Position numbers and translations under genes: made by a program. The notes beneath the pieces were generated by a model, which was not told where the DNA came from, did no database searches, and was given only the letters and a program-made list of their open reading frames with translations. A stretch of 12,152 nucleotides of DNA from Flammeovirgaceae bacterium UBA2786 (GTDB taxonomy: Bacteria; Bacteroidota; Bacteroidia; Cytophagales; Cyclobacteriaceae), in assembly GCA_002352225.1 (NCBI GenBank), contig DEIA01000079.1, positions 89,208 to 101,359 on the forward strand. Direction: 5' to 3'. Numbering within the stretch: position 1 is the stretch's first letter; each line of letters starts with the position of its first letter. Of this stretch, positions 5,424 to 12,125 are shown piece after piece.

Positions 5424-6866
5424 TTACTTTCTATAATCTAAAGCAGGTGCCCGGGTGCCTATCAACGATTCGTATTTGAAATTTTCACCTGTGCGGGTAC
5501 GAAATTCTTTCCATGCGTTTTCAATCAACACAGGATTACTCAGTACATCGGTAATACTCAACGCCAGTGTTTTGGCTGCCATCATCATTCCCTTATGCCC
5601 TATGGTAGTTCCGCCTGCGGCTACTGCCTGCCAGCTGTGTGCCGCTGTACCCGGAACCCACGTGGCTGTAGCTAAACCGGCCGTTGGTACTACCCAGCTT
5701 ACATCGCCCACATCGGTAGAACCAAAACCTGCCCCATCCATTATCTTAAATTCGCCTATGGCATTGGTACTGGCCAACGCGGGAGCATTCGTAAACGTTT
5801 TTTGAATTTTTTCTGCAAACACTTTTTCTGTTTCGGTATAGGTATATCCTCCTACGGTGCGCAAGTTGGCATCTACCACACGGGCAAGCGCTTCGTTGGG
5901 TAATAAATCGTACACACCTCCTATTATCTCCCACTCTACTTTAGTATCGGTACCCAGGGCTGCTCCCTGTGCCGCCCGGGTAATTCGATCCCACATATCT
6001 TTTACTACCGTACGGTTTGGGTGCCGCACATAATAATATACCTCTGCAAAAGCGGGTACTACATTGGGTGCTTCACCACCACGGGTAATAACATAATGCA
6101 TCCGTGCTTCCTGCGGTACATGCTCGCGCATCATGTTGGTCATATCGTTCATTGCCTCTACACCATCTAATGCCGAGCGACCCCGGTCGGGCGCAGCTGC
6201 GGCATGCGAAGCCACACCATAAAATCTGAATTTACCGGTTTTGTTGGCCAGAGAACTTCCCGCACCGGCACTATTTTCCGAGCCCGGATGCCAGTGAAAC
6301 ACAAGATCTACATCGTTAAACAATCCTTCGCGCACCATATACACTTTACCCGAACCACCCTCTTCGGCTGGGGTTCCATAAAAGCGAATGGTTCCGGAAA
6401 TGTTTTTCGCAATCATCCAGTTTTTTACTGCGATAGCCGCTGCAGCCGATGCCGTTCCAAACAAATGATGCCCGCAGGCATGACCGGCCGGTCGGCCTGG
6501 TACCGTTTTTACTTCGGGCACTGCATCTTGCGATACTCCCGGCAAAGCATCATACTCACCTAAAATTCCGATTACAGGTTTGCCCGATCCATACGATGCA
6601 ATAAATGCTGTTGGCATACCGGCCACTCCGGCTTCTATGGTAAAGCCTGCTTGCTTTAACGTTTCCTGTAGCAAAGCCGAACTCTTTACTTCCTGATAGC
6701 CTACTTCAGCAAACTCCCAGATTTTATCAGCCAGAGAAGCATATCGGGCCTGCTCGGCATCAATCAACTTGATTACTTCTTGTTTCGATTTTTGGGCATC
6801 CGTTTTTTTCTTTTGTGCTGAAACTGTGCCGGCCAGTAAAAGCAGTATGATACAAGTGTATTTCAT
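5424..6866 (-). CDS. Secreted M20-family amidohydrolase/aminoacylase (AbgB-like)
   Basis: A 480-residue metallopeptidase-fold protein with signal peptide MKYTCIILLLLAGTVSAQ. M20 landmarks are in order: GILGEYDALPG (100-110), the metal-binding GHACGHH (128-134), the acidic pair in TPAEEGG (E168/E169), HWHPG (His193), the dimerisation-domain segment around GVASHAAAAP (217-226), and the C-terminal GTAAHSWQ with His410. The order matches p-aminobenzoyl-glutamate hydrolase subunit B and IAA-amino-acid-type amidohydrolases, which split N-acyl amino acids. The substrate is unknown; the signal peptide suggests periplasmic action. Its base composition is clearly richer in G+C than the flanking cassette genes, and the attC-like cores on its two sides do not match each other, so I infer resident chromosomal DNA rather than a cassette. 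Confidence 0.88.
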   Translation of the reverse strand: MKYTCIILLLLAGTVSAQKKKTDAQKSKQEVIKLIDAEQARYASLADKIWEFAEVGYQEVKSSALLQETLKQAGFTIEAGVAGMPTAFIASYGSGKPVIGILGEYDALPGVSQDAVPEVKTVPGRPAGHACGHHLFGTASAAAAIAVKNWMIAKNISGTIRFYGTPAEEGGSGKVYMVREGLFNDVDLVFHWHPGSENSAGAGSSLANKTGKFRFYGVASHAAAAPDRGRSALDGVEAMNDMTNMMREHVPQEARMHYVITRGGEAPNVVPAFAEVYYYVRHPNRTVVKDMWDRITRAAQGAALGTDTKVEWEIIGGVYDLLPNEALARVVDANLRTVGGYTYTETEKVFAEKIQKTFTNAPALASTNAIGEFKIMDGAGFGSTDVGDVSWVVPTAGLATATWVPGTAAHSWQAVAAGGTTIGHKGMMMAAKTLALSITDVLSNPVLIENAWKEFRTRTGENFKYESLIGTRAPALDYRK

Positions 6867-7256
6867 AAAAATGGTTTTAGGTTAAAGTAAATGTAAATAA
6901 AACCAGAGTTTGTAAGTTAATAGTGTCAGGTTAAAATTGAATTTTCAAAAAACTTTTGAAATTTCGTTTTTAACTAACTGTTTTTAGATTTTTCGAAAAA
7001 AGGCAATCGATTTTCCGGACTCAACTCCCAGCGGGGTGTTACAGATGAGTGCTGACTACGTGCAACGCCTGAAATGTCAACTTTTTTAAAGCACGCCACC
7101 TCCACCCGTAACCTACATGCACCTCATCTATCTTGAGTAAGAAAACCCCATCATTTAGATTTGCCGATTTGCGATGGGTGCGATTTTGAAACCGTAAACT
7201 ATCTGCCAGCACCAACGTTTTTTACTTGCTCAAAAGTTTCGATTCACACTGCCTGC
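6867..7256. other. 390-base non-coding stretch upstream of the M20 gene
   Basis: I see no gene here on either strand. The part next to the M20 gene is AT-rich and should hold its promoter, though no clear TAnnTTTG is visible. The part from ~7010 to 7256 is of mixed composition and might contain degraded cassette DNA, since it ends at a miniature attC-like core pair. No tRNA or other RNA gene was recognised. Confidence 0.4.
6943..6961. promoter_or_regulatory. 8-3-8 inverted repeat upstream of the M20 gene
   Basis: TTTCAAAA-AAC-TTTTGAAA is a perfect inverted repeat lying 77 bases upstream of the M20 start. It could be an operator. AT-rich palindromes also occur by chance, so support is weak. 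Confidence 0.25.
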
Positions 7257-7282
7257 CCACTAACGCAAACCCGTGTTAGCGG
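7257..7282 (-). repeat. Miniature or truncated attC-like core pair (site 5b)
   Basis: CCACTAAC and GTTAGCGG face each other with only ten bases (GCAAACCCGT) between them. The segment AAACCCGTGTTAG recurs at the right end of site 6, so this looks like a long site whose central part and left arm were lost, leaving the two cores. It closes the NTF2-like cassette. Confidence 0.5.
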
Positions 7283-7306
7283 CTGTTTTTAATTCGGTTT
7301 TTTTTG

Positions 7307-7687
7307 TCAGGATATATCTGTTAGTTGAATAATTTTGTTGTCTTGGAATACAAAAACAGATTTTCCTTTTAACGCTAATTTTTCGCCTTTTTTCAATCCG
7401 TTTGGAAAGTCCATTGCCAACGTTGCAAAGTAATCTATTTCGATTTCCGTTTTATCGGTGTCGTGTAGTATAGATGTGATTTGCTGTCGTCTGCTTTCAA
7501 AATAAGCCTTTGCTTGTTCGGCTTGTTGCTTAAACGCAATTATACCGTTTAATGTCATATTCACTTGGTCATTCTGAATGTTCTTAAAAATGATATTGTC
7601 ATCGAAATTGAAAGTCATTTTATCAACTTCAAATTCGTTGTAGCCGTCAATATAGTTTTGGATAATTTTTTCTCTGTATTCGGTCAT
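7307..7687 (-). CDS. NTF2/SnoaL-like small protein
   Basis: A 126-residue soluble protein of the size and pattern of the NTF2-like superfamily: N-terminal helix (EKIIQNYIDGYNEFEVDKM), a FNFDDNIIFKNI strand pair, a helix over IIAFKQQAEQAKAYFESR, then alternating strands (TEIEIDYFATLAMDF, LALKGKSVFVFQDNKI, IQLTDIS). These cone-shaped domains serve as isomerases, binding domains or immunity-like proteins; no catalytic residue can be named here. It is the sole gene between attC-like sites 6 and 5b. The start is 42 bases after site 6, as for other cassettes. Assignment is by pattern only. Confidence 0.65.
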   Translation of the reverse strand: MTEYREKIIQNYIDGYNEFEVDKMTFNFDDNIIFKNIQNDQVNMTLNGIIAFKQQAEQAKAYFESRRQQITSILHDTDKTEIEIDYFATLAMDFPNGLKKGEKLALKGKSVFVFQDNKIIQLTDIS

Positions 7688-7728
7688 TTTATCTTGAATT
7701 TAGTTCTTAACGATTGGATAGTTACAGA

Positions 7729-7861
7729 CTGCTAACGGTTTCGGGTCTTGCCGAAGTGGCGGATTTCGAAGCACAAAGTTTCAATTTATTATTAAAGTTT
7801 ATTAGAAGCACAAAGCTTCAGGTTTGCACGTAAGCGCCTGAAACAAAACCCGTGTTAGTGG
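7729..7861 (-). repeat. attC-like site 6
   Basis: Cores CTGCTAAC (7729-7736) and GTTAGTGG (7854-7861) enclose 133 bp. The arms pair imperfectly: CGGTTTCGGGTCTTGCCGAAGTGGCG against CGCCTGAAACAAAACCCG. The centre is AT-rich with repeated GAAGCACAAAG segments. It follows the stop of the membrane methyltransferase gene. Confidence 0.68.
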
Positions 7862-7896
7862 CTGTTTTGTTTTCCTGTCAATAAGAATTGTTAAAG

Positions 7897-8364
7897 TCAT
7901 CTTCTTACTTTTTTTGTGTAATTAATGAACTCTTGTCCAAATTCACGAAGCAAATACCTTTCTTCACTTTTGATAATATATTCTTGAACCATTAAAAATA
8001 ATATCGGGAATAAAATGAAATTCCACCAATTGCCAATTAGGCAACCTAATCCTAAGTAAACAAAAGCTAATCCAACATACATAGGGTTTCGTGTTACACT
8101 ATAGATACCGTTAGTCTGAAGTGAAGTAGCAGGTTTCATCAGAATTACCGTATTCTTAGTTAAGAAAAATTGTCTTAAGCTTTTTATTAAGAAAAATAAT
8201 GAAATAATCAATAAGACTGTTCCTATATATTTCATCCACTGTTCGTTAAACAAGCCATCATAAATTGGAATTTGTTTTTGTATAGAAATTGCAATAACAA
8301 ATGTTAGAACATAAAATAATGGCGGTGGAATGTAAACACCAGGACTGTCTTTTTTCGCTTTCAT
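7897..8364 (-). CDS. ICMT/PEMT-like membrane methyltransferase
   Basis: A 155-residue integral membrane protein with about four hydrophobic segments (~15-32, 46-62, 96-113, 115-130). It carries the family signature of isoprenylcysteine/phospholipid methyltransferase-type proteins: GIYSVTRNPMYVGL (86-99) followed by SEERYLLREFGQEFINYTKKVRR at the C-terminus, where the Arg/Asn-Pro-Met-Tyr and Glu-Glu residues bind S-adenosylmethionine and substrate in known members. The substrate is unknown. It lies 27 bases after a second, distantly similar membrane protein gene with no attC-like site between them, so the two share one cassette and probably one transcript. The protein ends at VRR, slightly shorter than many relatives. 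Confidence 0.78.
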   Translation of the reverse strand: MKAKKDSPGVYIPPPLFYVLTFVIAISIQKQIPIYDGLFNEQWMKYIGTVLLIISLFFLIKSLRQFFLTKNTVILMKPATSLQTNGIYSVTRNPMYVGLAFVYLGLGCLIGNWWNFILFPILFLMVQEYIIKSEERYLLREFGQEFINYTKKVRR

Positions 8365-8391
8365 GTCTCTATAATATTAATAGCAATTATT

Positions 8392-9081
8392 CTAATAAAT
8401 AAATGGAACTAACATTTTTGTTTTATTTGCATAATCATTATAGTCCTTTCCGTATTTACCTTTAAGGTATTTATCAAGTTTTGGTGCGTTGTAAAAAGCG
8501 AATAAGCAAAAGAGAAAAATCGGAATACTTACAGCATACCAGTTTCTTGTGATAATTGCATATGCTGTCACCCAAAGCAAATCACCAAAATAATTGATGT
8601 GTCGGGAGTATCTGAAAAATCCTGTCTTGTATATTTTTCCTTTATTGTCAGGGTTCTTTTTCCATTGGTTACGTAAAACTTCTCCACCCGTGTTCAAGAT
8701 ACATCCAACTACAAACAAGAATATTCCGAAAATGTCAATGAAATCAATGGGTTTAGAGGTTGACAAAATGAACAAAGAAAATCCAACAAAATATAAAGCG
8801 AAGGCAAACGGAACACTAAAACTTTCTTCCCAAGGAATTGCTCTTTTCAGCAAAAGAGTCATCATAAATGCAAACCTAAAAAAAGTGATTACGCTAAAAA
8901 TAAAAATGATTATTCGCCTTTCATTAGATACAGTTGAATTGTGTATATGTAAAGTGTTTTCAATCCAAGTTCCACCGTCTTGAAAAAGTATCCAAAACGA
9001 TAAACACAATAATAAGATTTCCAAAACGTGAATTGTCAGTTTTTGAGGAATGCTTTTACTATGTTGCCCGTATAGTTCCAT
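8392..9081 (-). CDS. Membrane protein with ICMT/DUF1295-like C-terminal methyltransferase domain
   Basis: A 229-residue protein with five to six hydrophobic segments (near 19-33, 57-78, 89-107, 113-130, 167-178, 183-197). The C-terminal half shows the signature GFFRYSRHINYFGDLLW (154-170) and LDKYLKGKYGKDYNDYANKTKMLVPFIY, the pattern of DUF1295, steroid-reductase-like and isoprenylcysteine methyltransferase-like proteins (R-x-x-N-Y-x-G and a final K/Y..YG..Y..Y). It could methylate or reduce a lipid-type substrate; the sequence does not decide. It is the first gene of a two-gene cassette and starts 26 bases after attC-like site 7. Confidence 0.72.
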   Translation of the reverse strand: MELYGQHSKSIPQKLTIHVLEILLLCLSFWILFQDGGTWIENTLHIHNSTVSNERRIIIFIFSVITFFRFAFMMTLLLKRAIPWEESFSVPFAFALYFVGFSLFILSTSKPIDFIDIFGIFLFVVGCILNTGGEVLRNQWKKNPDNKGKIYKTGFFRYSRHINYFGDLLWVTAYAIITRNWYAVSIPIFLFCLFAFYNAPKLDKYLKGKYGKDYNDYANKTKMLVPFIY

Positions 9082-9107
9082 GATTGTTATGTCGTCTATT
9101 CAAATAG

Positions 9108-9275
9108 TCACTAACGGTTGGCGGCTTGGCGTTCGGGCTTACGAAGCATCACCTGTCTACAACCACAAATGTTTATATGAAGCTACAAATGTTTTTGCAG
9201 TAATAAAACTCGCGAAGCAACCACTTGTCCGCGTGCGCTTATAGCTCTGCCCTGATGCCAACCGCGTGTTAGCTG
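9108..9275 (-). repeat. attC-like site 7 (longest, 168 bp)
   Basis: Cores TCACTAAC (9108-9115) and GTTAGCTG (9268-9275). Inner arms pair as CGGTTGGCGGCTTGGCGTTCGGGC against GCCCTGATGCCAACCG. The centre contains a partial duplication, ACAAATGTTT occurring twice (near 9166 and 9185), which accounts for the extra length. Confidence 0.7.
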
Positions 9276-9278
9276 TAA

Positions 9279-10157
9279 TTAATTTTTTGTCTTATCCTTT
9301 TTCCACTGCCAATAAATATAAGGATATACCGGAATAGGAAATGTCTGTTTCGCATCTATGTCTTTAAAAAAGCCGTTTATTGCAACAAATTCAATTCTTA
9401 GATGTCGCAATATTCCAAATCTGTTTTTGTAAAACGGAGCGACTCTGAAACCATACGTGACCTGAATTTTACGGGGCACATTTTCTAAAAAACTTAACGT
9501 AGCTCCATAATTATAAGCTAAGTGATAGCTTATCCATTTTGATGGTCTATAGTCAATCCCAATTGCATAATTTGGATTCCAACTCTTTACAAAAGTCTTA
9601 TTCTGAAAATTATTAGTATCGTTGTTTTGCAAAATTAACTCGTCTATATAATCAACCCCAAACGAAAGATTTACAAATAACTTATCTTTAATTTTATAAC
9701 TTATACTAGGTTTAAAGTGAAAGTAAGAGCCATTTTCCCAGACAATCATTGACGGTGTTTTAAATCTTTGTAAGGTGTCCCAAAAGTGAACAAACATCGC
9801 CTCAACACCTATTGTTGGAATCAGCCCTTTTTGTTCGTTAAACCTATAGCGTAAGTTGAAACTAGGAATTGGTTTTTTTAATTCTGTAAATGCTCCATAA
9901 AGCCAAGGTAATAAATCAATTTGTATAGTCAACTTGTCGGTAATACCGTAAAATGCCCAACTTGGAAATGGTAGTGTTTGTATTGATTGAGCGTAAATCC
10001 ATTCCCCTTTTTTCAAGGTATAAGGTGTTACACAGTCCACTGGATGTAAGTACACGTCATCGTTCAACGCGTTTTGTTTTTTCAAGGAATCAGTTGTCTG
10101 TCCGTTTATGGATAAAGCCACCGCAAAAATTACCGTTGTAACAAATATATTTTTCAT
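9279..10157 (-). CDS. Outer-membrane beta-barrel-like protein of unknown function
   Basis: A 292-residue protein with a signal peptide (MKNIFVTTVIFAVALSINGQ). The mature part is rich in alternating aromatic and polar residues and in strand-turn-strand patterns (for example LFVNLSFGVDYIDEL, NYAIGIDYRPSKWISYHLAYNYGATLS, RKIQVTYGFRVAPF), as expected of an outer-membrane beta-barrel or transporter-like protein. Two segments repeat the theme of a strand ending near a proline-containing turn. No family can be named with certainty. The gene fills its cassette completely: its start is 5 bases from site 8 and its stop 3 bases from site 7. Confidence 0.65.
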   Translation of the reverse strand: MKNIFVTTVIFAVALSINGQTTDSLKKQNALNDDVYLHPVDCVTPYTLKKGEWIYAQSIQTLPFPSWAFYGITDKLTIQIDLLPWLYGAFTELKKPIPSFNLRYRFNEQKGLIPTIGVEAMFVHFWDTLQRFKTPSMIVWENGSYFHFKPSISYKIKDKLFVNLSFGVDYIDELILQNNDTNNFQNKTFVKSWNPNYAIGIDYRPSKWISYHLAYNYGATLSFLENVPRKIQVTYGFRVAPFYKNRFGILRHLRIEFVAINGFFKDIDAKQTFPIPVYPYIYWQWKKDKTKN

Positions 10158-10162
10158 AATTA

Positions 10163-10297
10163 CAGGTAACGGTTTGCGGCTTGGCGTAGTGGCGGATTTT
10201 TAGCACAAAAGTTCAATCGAAGAACAAATGTTGAACCTTGCACAAATGTCCAATCGAAGCCATTCAGCCCCGCTTTTGGCAATACCTTGTTATAGCC
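10163..10297 (-). repeat. attC-like site 8 (apparent hybrid arms)
   Basis: Cores CAGGTAAC (10163-10170) and GTTATAGCC (10289-10297) do not pair well with each other, but each matches the far end of its own cassette. From 10195 to 10292 it differs from site 4 at only about seven positions. Its left arm (GGTTTGCGGCTTGGCG) instead resembles sites 2 and 7, and so pairs badly with its own right-arm box GGCAATACC. Confidence 0.7.
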
Positions 10298-10390
10298 AGT
10301 GGTTCCAAGTATCTGATTTTGTAAATAATTATCATTACTTAGTCTCAATGTCTCAATGTGCCGTGTATGAGTATTCACAAATGTTGTACT

Positions 10391-10861
10391 TCATTTATTG
10401 TTATTTTTTGTAAGTCCCACAAATAAGGTAATTGCTAAAATTATGGCAAATGCAAGTTCAAAGAAACTCAATGTTTCCCACAATGAAAACCTACTTACTA
10501 TTTCTTGATTGACAGTATCTTGATATTTCGTTTTAGTTAGAAGAATTATTTCTGGCGAAAAATATGCAAATGCTACAATTGCAATTAAGATATATCCAAT
10601 CATTGCTACTAAAATATACTTTTTTCTCTCTGACTTCCAGTTTAAAATAAGATTGACAATAAAAAGAAATAACGTTATTGGATGAATACTCTTCCAAAAA
10701 AGTTCTGGACTAAGCTTAAAATCACCCTGAAACATAGTCAAAGATTTTGGAGGCGCTGCAAATGCATTTGGCCAAACGGCTAAATGTTCATAAACTGATG
10801 CTCCTAGTATCATCGAGAAACTCAAGCATAAAAGAATGTAAATAAAATTTTTGTAGTTCAT
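10391..10861 (-). CDS. Four-helix membrane protein, possibly DUF1772-like
   Basis: A 156-residue protein with four predicted transmembrane segments (5-22, 59-75, 82-101, 128-150). Notable residues are GASVYEHLAVWPNAFAAPP after the first helix, FWKSIHPITL before the second and SLWETLSFF before the fourth. The layout recalls small four-helix DUF1772/anthrone-oxygenase-like proteins, but I am not certain and no enzymatic residues can be assigned. It is the only gene between attC-like sites 9 and 8, starting 51 bases after site 9. I recognise similar proteins in Bacteroidota only as hypothetical proteins. Confidence 0.6.
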   Translation of the reverse strand: MNYKNFIYILLCLSFSMILGASVYEHLAVWPNAFAAPPKSLTMFQGDFKLSPELFWKSIHPITLFLFIVNLILNWKSERKKYILVAMIGYILIAIVAFAYFSPEIILLTKTKYQDTVNQEIVSRFSLWETLSFFELAFAIILAITLFVGLTKNNNK

Positions 10862-10911
10862 AATGATTGAATGTTATTGTTCATATTTTAGTTAAGTGTC
10901 GTCCTACCATT

Positions 10912-11046
10912 GGCTATAACGTTTGACGGCTTGCCGAAGGCGGGGCATTAGAAGCACTAACCTGTCGCCAAGCACGAATGTAAAATAGAAGCACAACTGT
11001 TCAATTACCCACGTCAGCCCCGCTTTTGGCAAGCCGATGTTAGCGG
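10912..11046 (-). repeat. attC-like site 9
   Basis: Left core GGCTATAAC (10912-10920), right core GTTAGCGG (11039-11046). The inner arms pair strongly: CGGCTTGCCGAAGGCGGGG against CCCCGCTTTTGGCAAGCCG, with a T/A-rich bulge. The cores do not match each other; the left core is a perfect complement of the right core of site 8, at the other end of the same cassette. Confidence 0.75.
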
Positions 11047-11102
11047 TTCGTGCTTTTCTGTCCACTAAGGTTTGAAGTGTCAAGTTTGCAGTCATGTTGT
11101 GT

Positions 11103-12068
11103 TTACTTTCGTCCATAGTCCGCTGGAATTTGTCCCCAAGCACCAGTGTTCCATTTCAAGATTTTAGTGTCGTAATGATTGTTGTGTAGCCAAGTTACTG
11201 CTCGTTGAATGAGGTCAAACACTTTTTCATTAGTGTCTGTCTTCTCATATTTCGTTTTACATTTTTTCTGTTTGACCCAAGAGATTGCGTTCAAGCTATC
11301 GCTGTAAATGATTTTAAGTTCTTCACCCTTTTTCTTATATAGTGCAAGTGCATGAACAATGGCTAAAAACTCGCCAATATTGTTTGTCGCCTCGTCAAGT
11401 TTTAATTCAAAAATTATCTTTTTCGTCTTCGTGTCAACACCTCTATACTCGGTTGGTCCAGGGTTTGAAATTGTTGAAGCGTCAACGCAAATGCTATCAA
11501 GAATTGGCTCGTCATCCGTAATTCCTACATCTACATTTTGGTTTGCCTCCTCATCGGTCGCTACAAAAAGTTCGGTTGATGCGTTGTCTATTGTCTTTAG
11601 GTCGCTTGGGAGATTTCTCTTTCCAGACATAACTTTGCCTAATAACTCTGCCTGCTGAAAGTCCTTGGAAAACTTCACATCTCTTGAATGTTGAAACGAA
11701 ATGGAATGAGAGTTTGCAGTAAGAACTTTGTCTAACTCAACCCAAAGGTCAACATGCTTTTTCTTTTTGAACCCTTTCTTTTTCCATTTCTCCAACCAAC
11801 CTTTTGTCAAGGTGTCAATTACATAACCGTTGGTCAAGTAAACGGTAATGTTGCTTGGTTCTTTTACTCTTTTAAGTCCTTCAGTTATACCAACAATATC
11901 CATTCGTGCATTTGTCGTGTTGGAAAAACCACCTGAAAACTCTTCCGTCCGTTTTCCGTTTGCACATACCACAACTCCGTAACCACCGTTTCCAACTACT
12001 TCATCACTGTCAAGTCGCTCGGAAAAGTGGCATGAGCCGTAAACAAATATTTTCACTTCATCTGTCAT
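11103..12068 (-). CDS. Tandem RNase H protein: degenerate RNase HI domain plus intact viroplasmin-family RNase H domain
   Basis: A 321-residue protein with two RNase H folds. The C-terminal domain (~190-321) keeps all four acidic residues: Asp196 in CVDAST, Glu233 in NIGEFLA, Asp257 in YSDSLN and Asp317 in the terminal PADYGRK. It resembles the RNase H domain usually joined to a viroplasmin-type hybrid-binding domain in Bacteroidota. The N-terminal domain (~1-145) instead follows bacterial RNase HI: GSC..., GGYGVVV, TTNARMDIV, and the basic handle WLEKWKKKGFKKKKHVDLW. Its catalytic positions are altered: the first Asp is Tyr10, Glu is Asp57, the second Asp is Asn80, and the last Asp is missing. 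I infer an RNA:DNA-hybrid binding module replacing viroplasmin, with cleavage by the second domain. A linker (~145-190) is acidic and low in complexity. It is a single-gene cassette. Confidence 0.8.
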   Translation of the reverse strand: MTDEVKIFVYGSCHFSERLDSDEVVGNGGYGVVVCANGKRTEEFSGGFSNTTNARMDIVGITEGLKRVKEPSNITVYLTNGYVIDTLTKGWLEKWKKKGFKKKKHVDLWVELDKVLTANSHSISFQHSRDVKFSKDFQQAELLGKVMSGKRNLPSDLKTIDNASTELFVATDEEANQNVDVGITDDEPILDSICVDASTISNPGPTEYRGVDTKTKKIIFELKLDEATNNIGEFLAIVHALALYKKKGEELKIIYSDSLNAISWVKQKKCKTKYEKTDTNEKVFDLIQRAVTWLHNNHYDTKILKWNTGAWGQIPADYGRK

Positions 12069-12125
12069 TCGTTGTAGCTGTTTTTATCTCTGTCGGTTGG
12101 GTTACGCACTGTCGTCATAGCATGA

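Noticed and set aside
6867..7256. A small RNA or tRNA in the gap upstream of the M20 gene
   Set aside because: No cloverleaf, conserved tRNA boxes or clear terminator was seen; only an AT-rich inverted repeat is present.
10160..10378. Minus-strand reading frame running through attC-like site 8 (similar ones at 4460-4645 and 10904-11143)
   Set aside because: The shared peptide pieces (such as LPKAGLNG) arise from translating the conserved repeat arms; the frames overlap sites and have no homology beyond the repeat.
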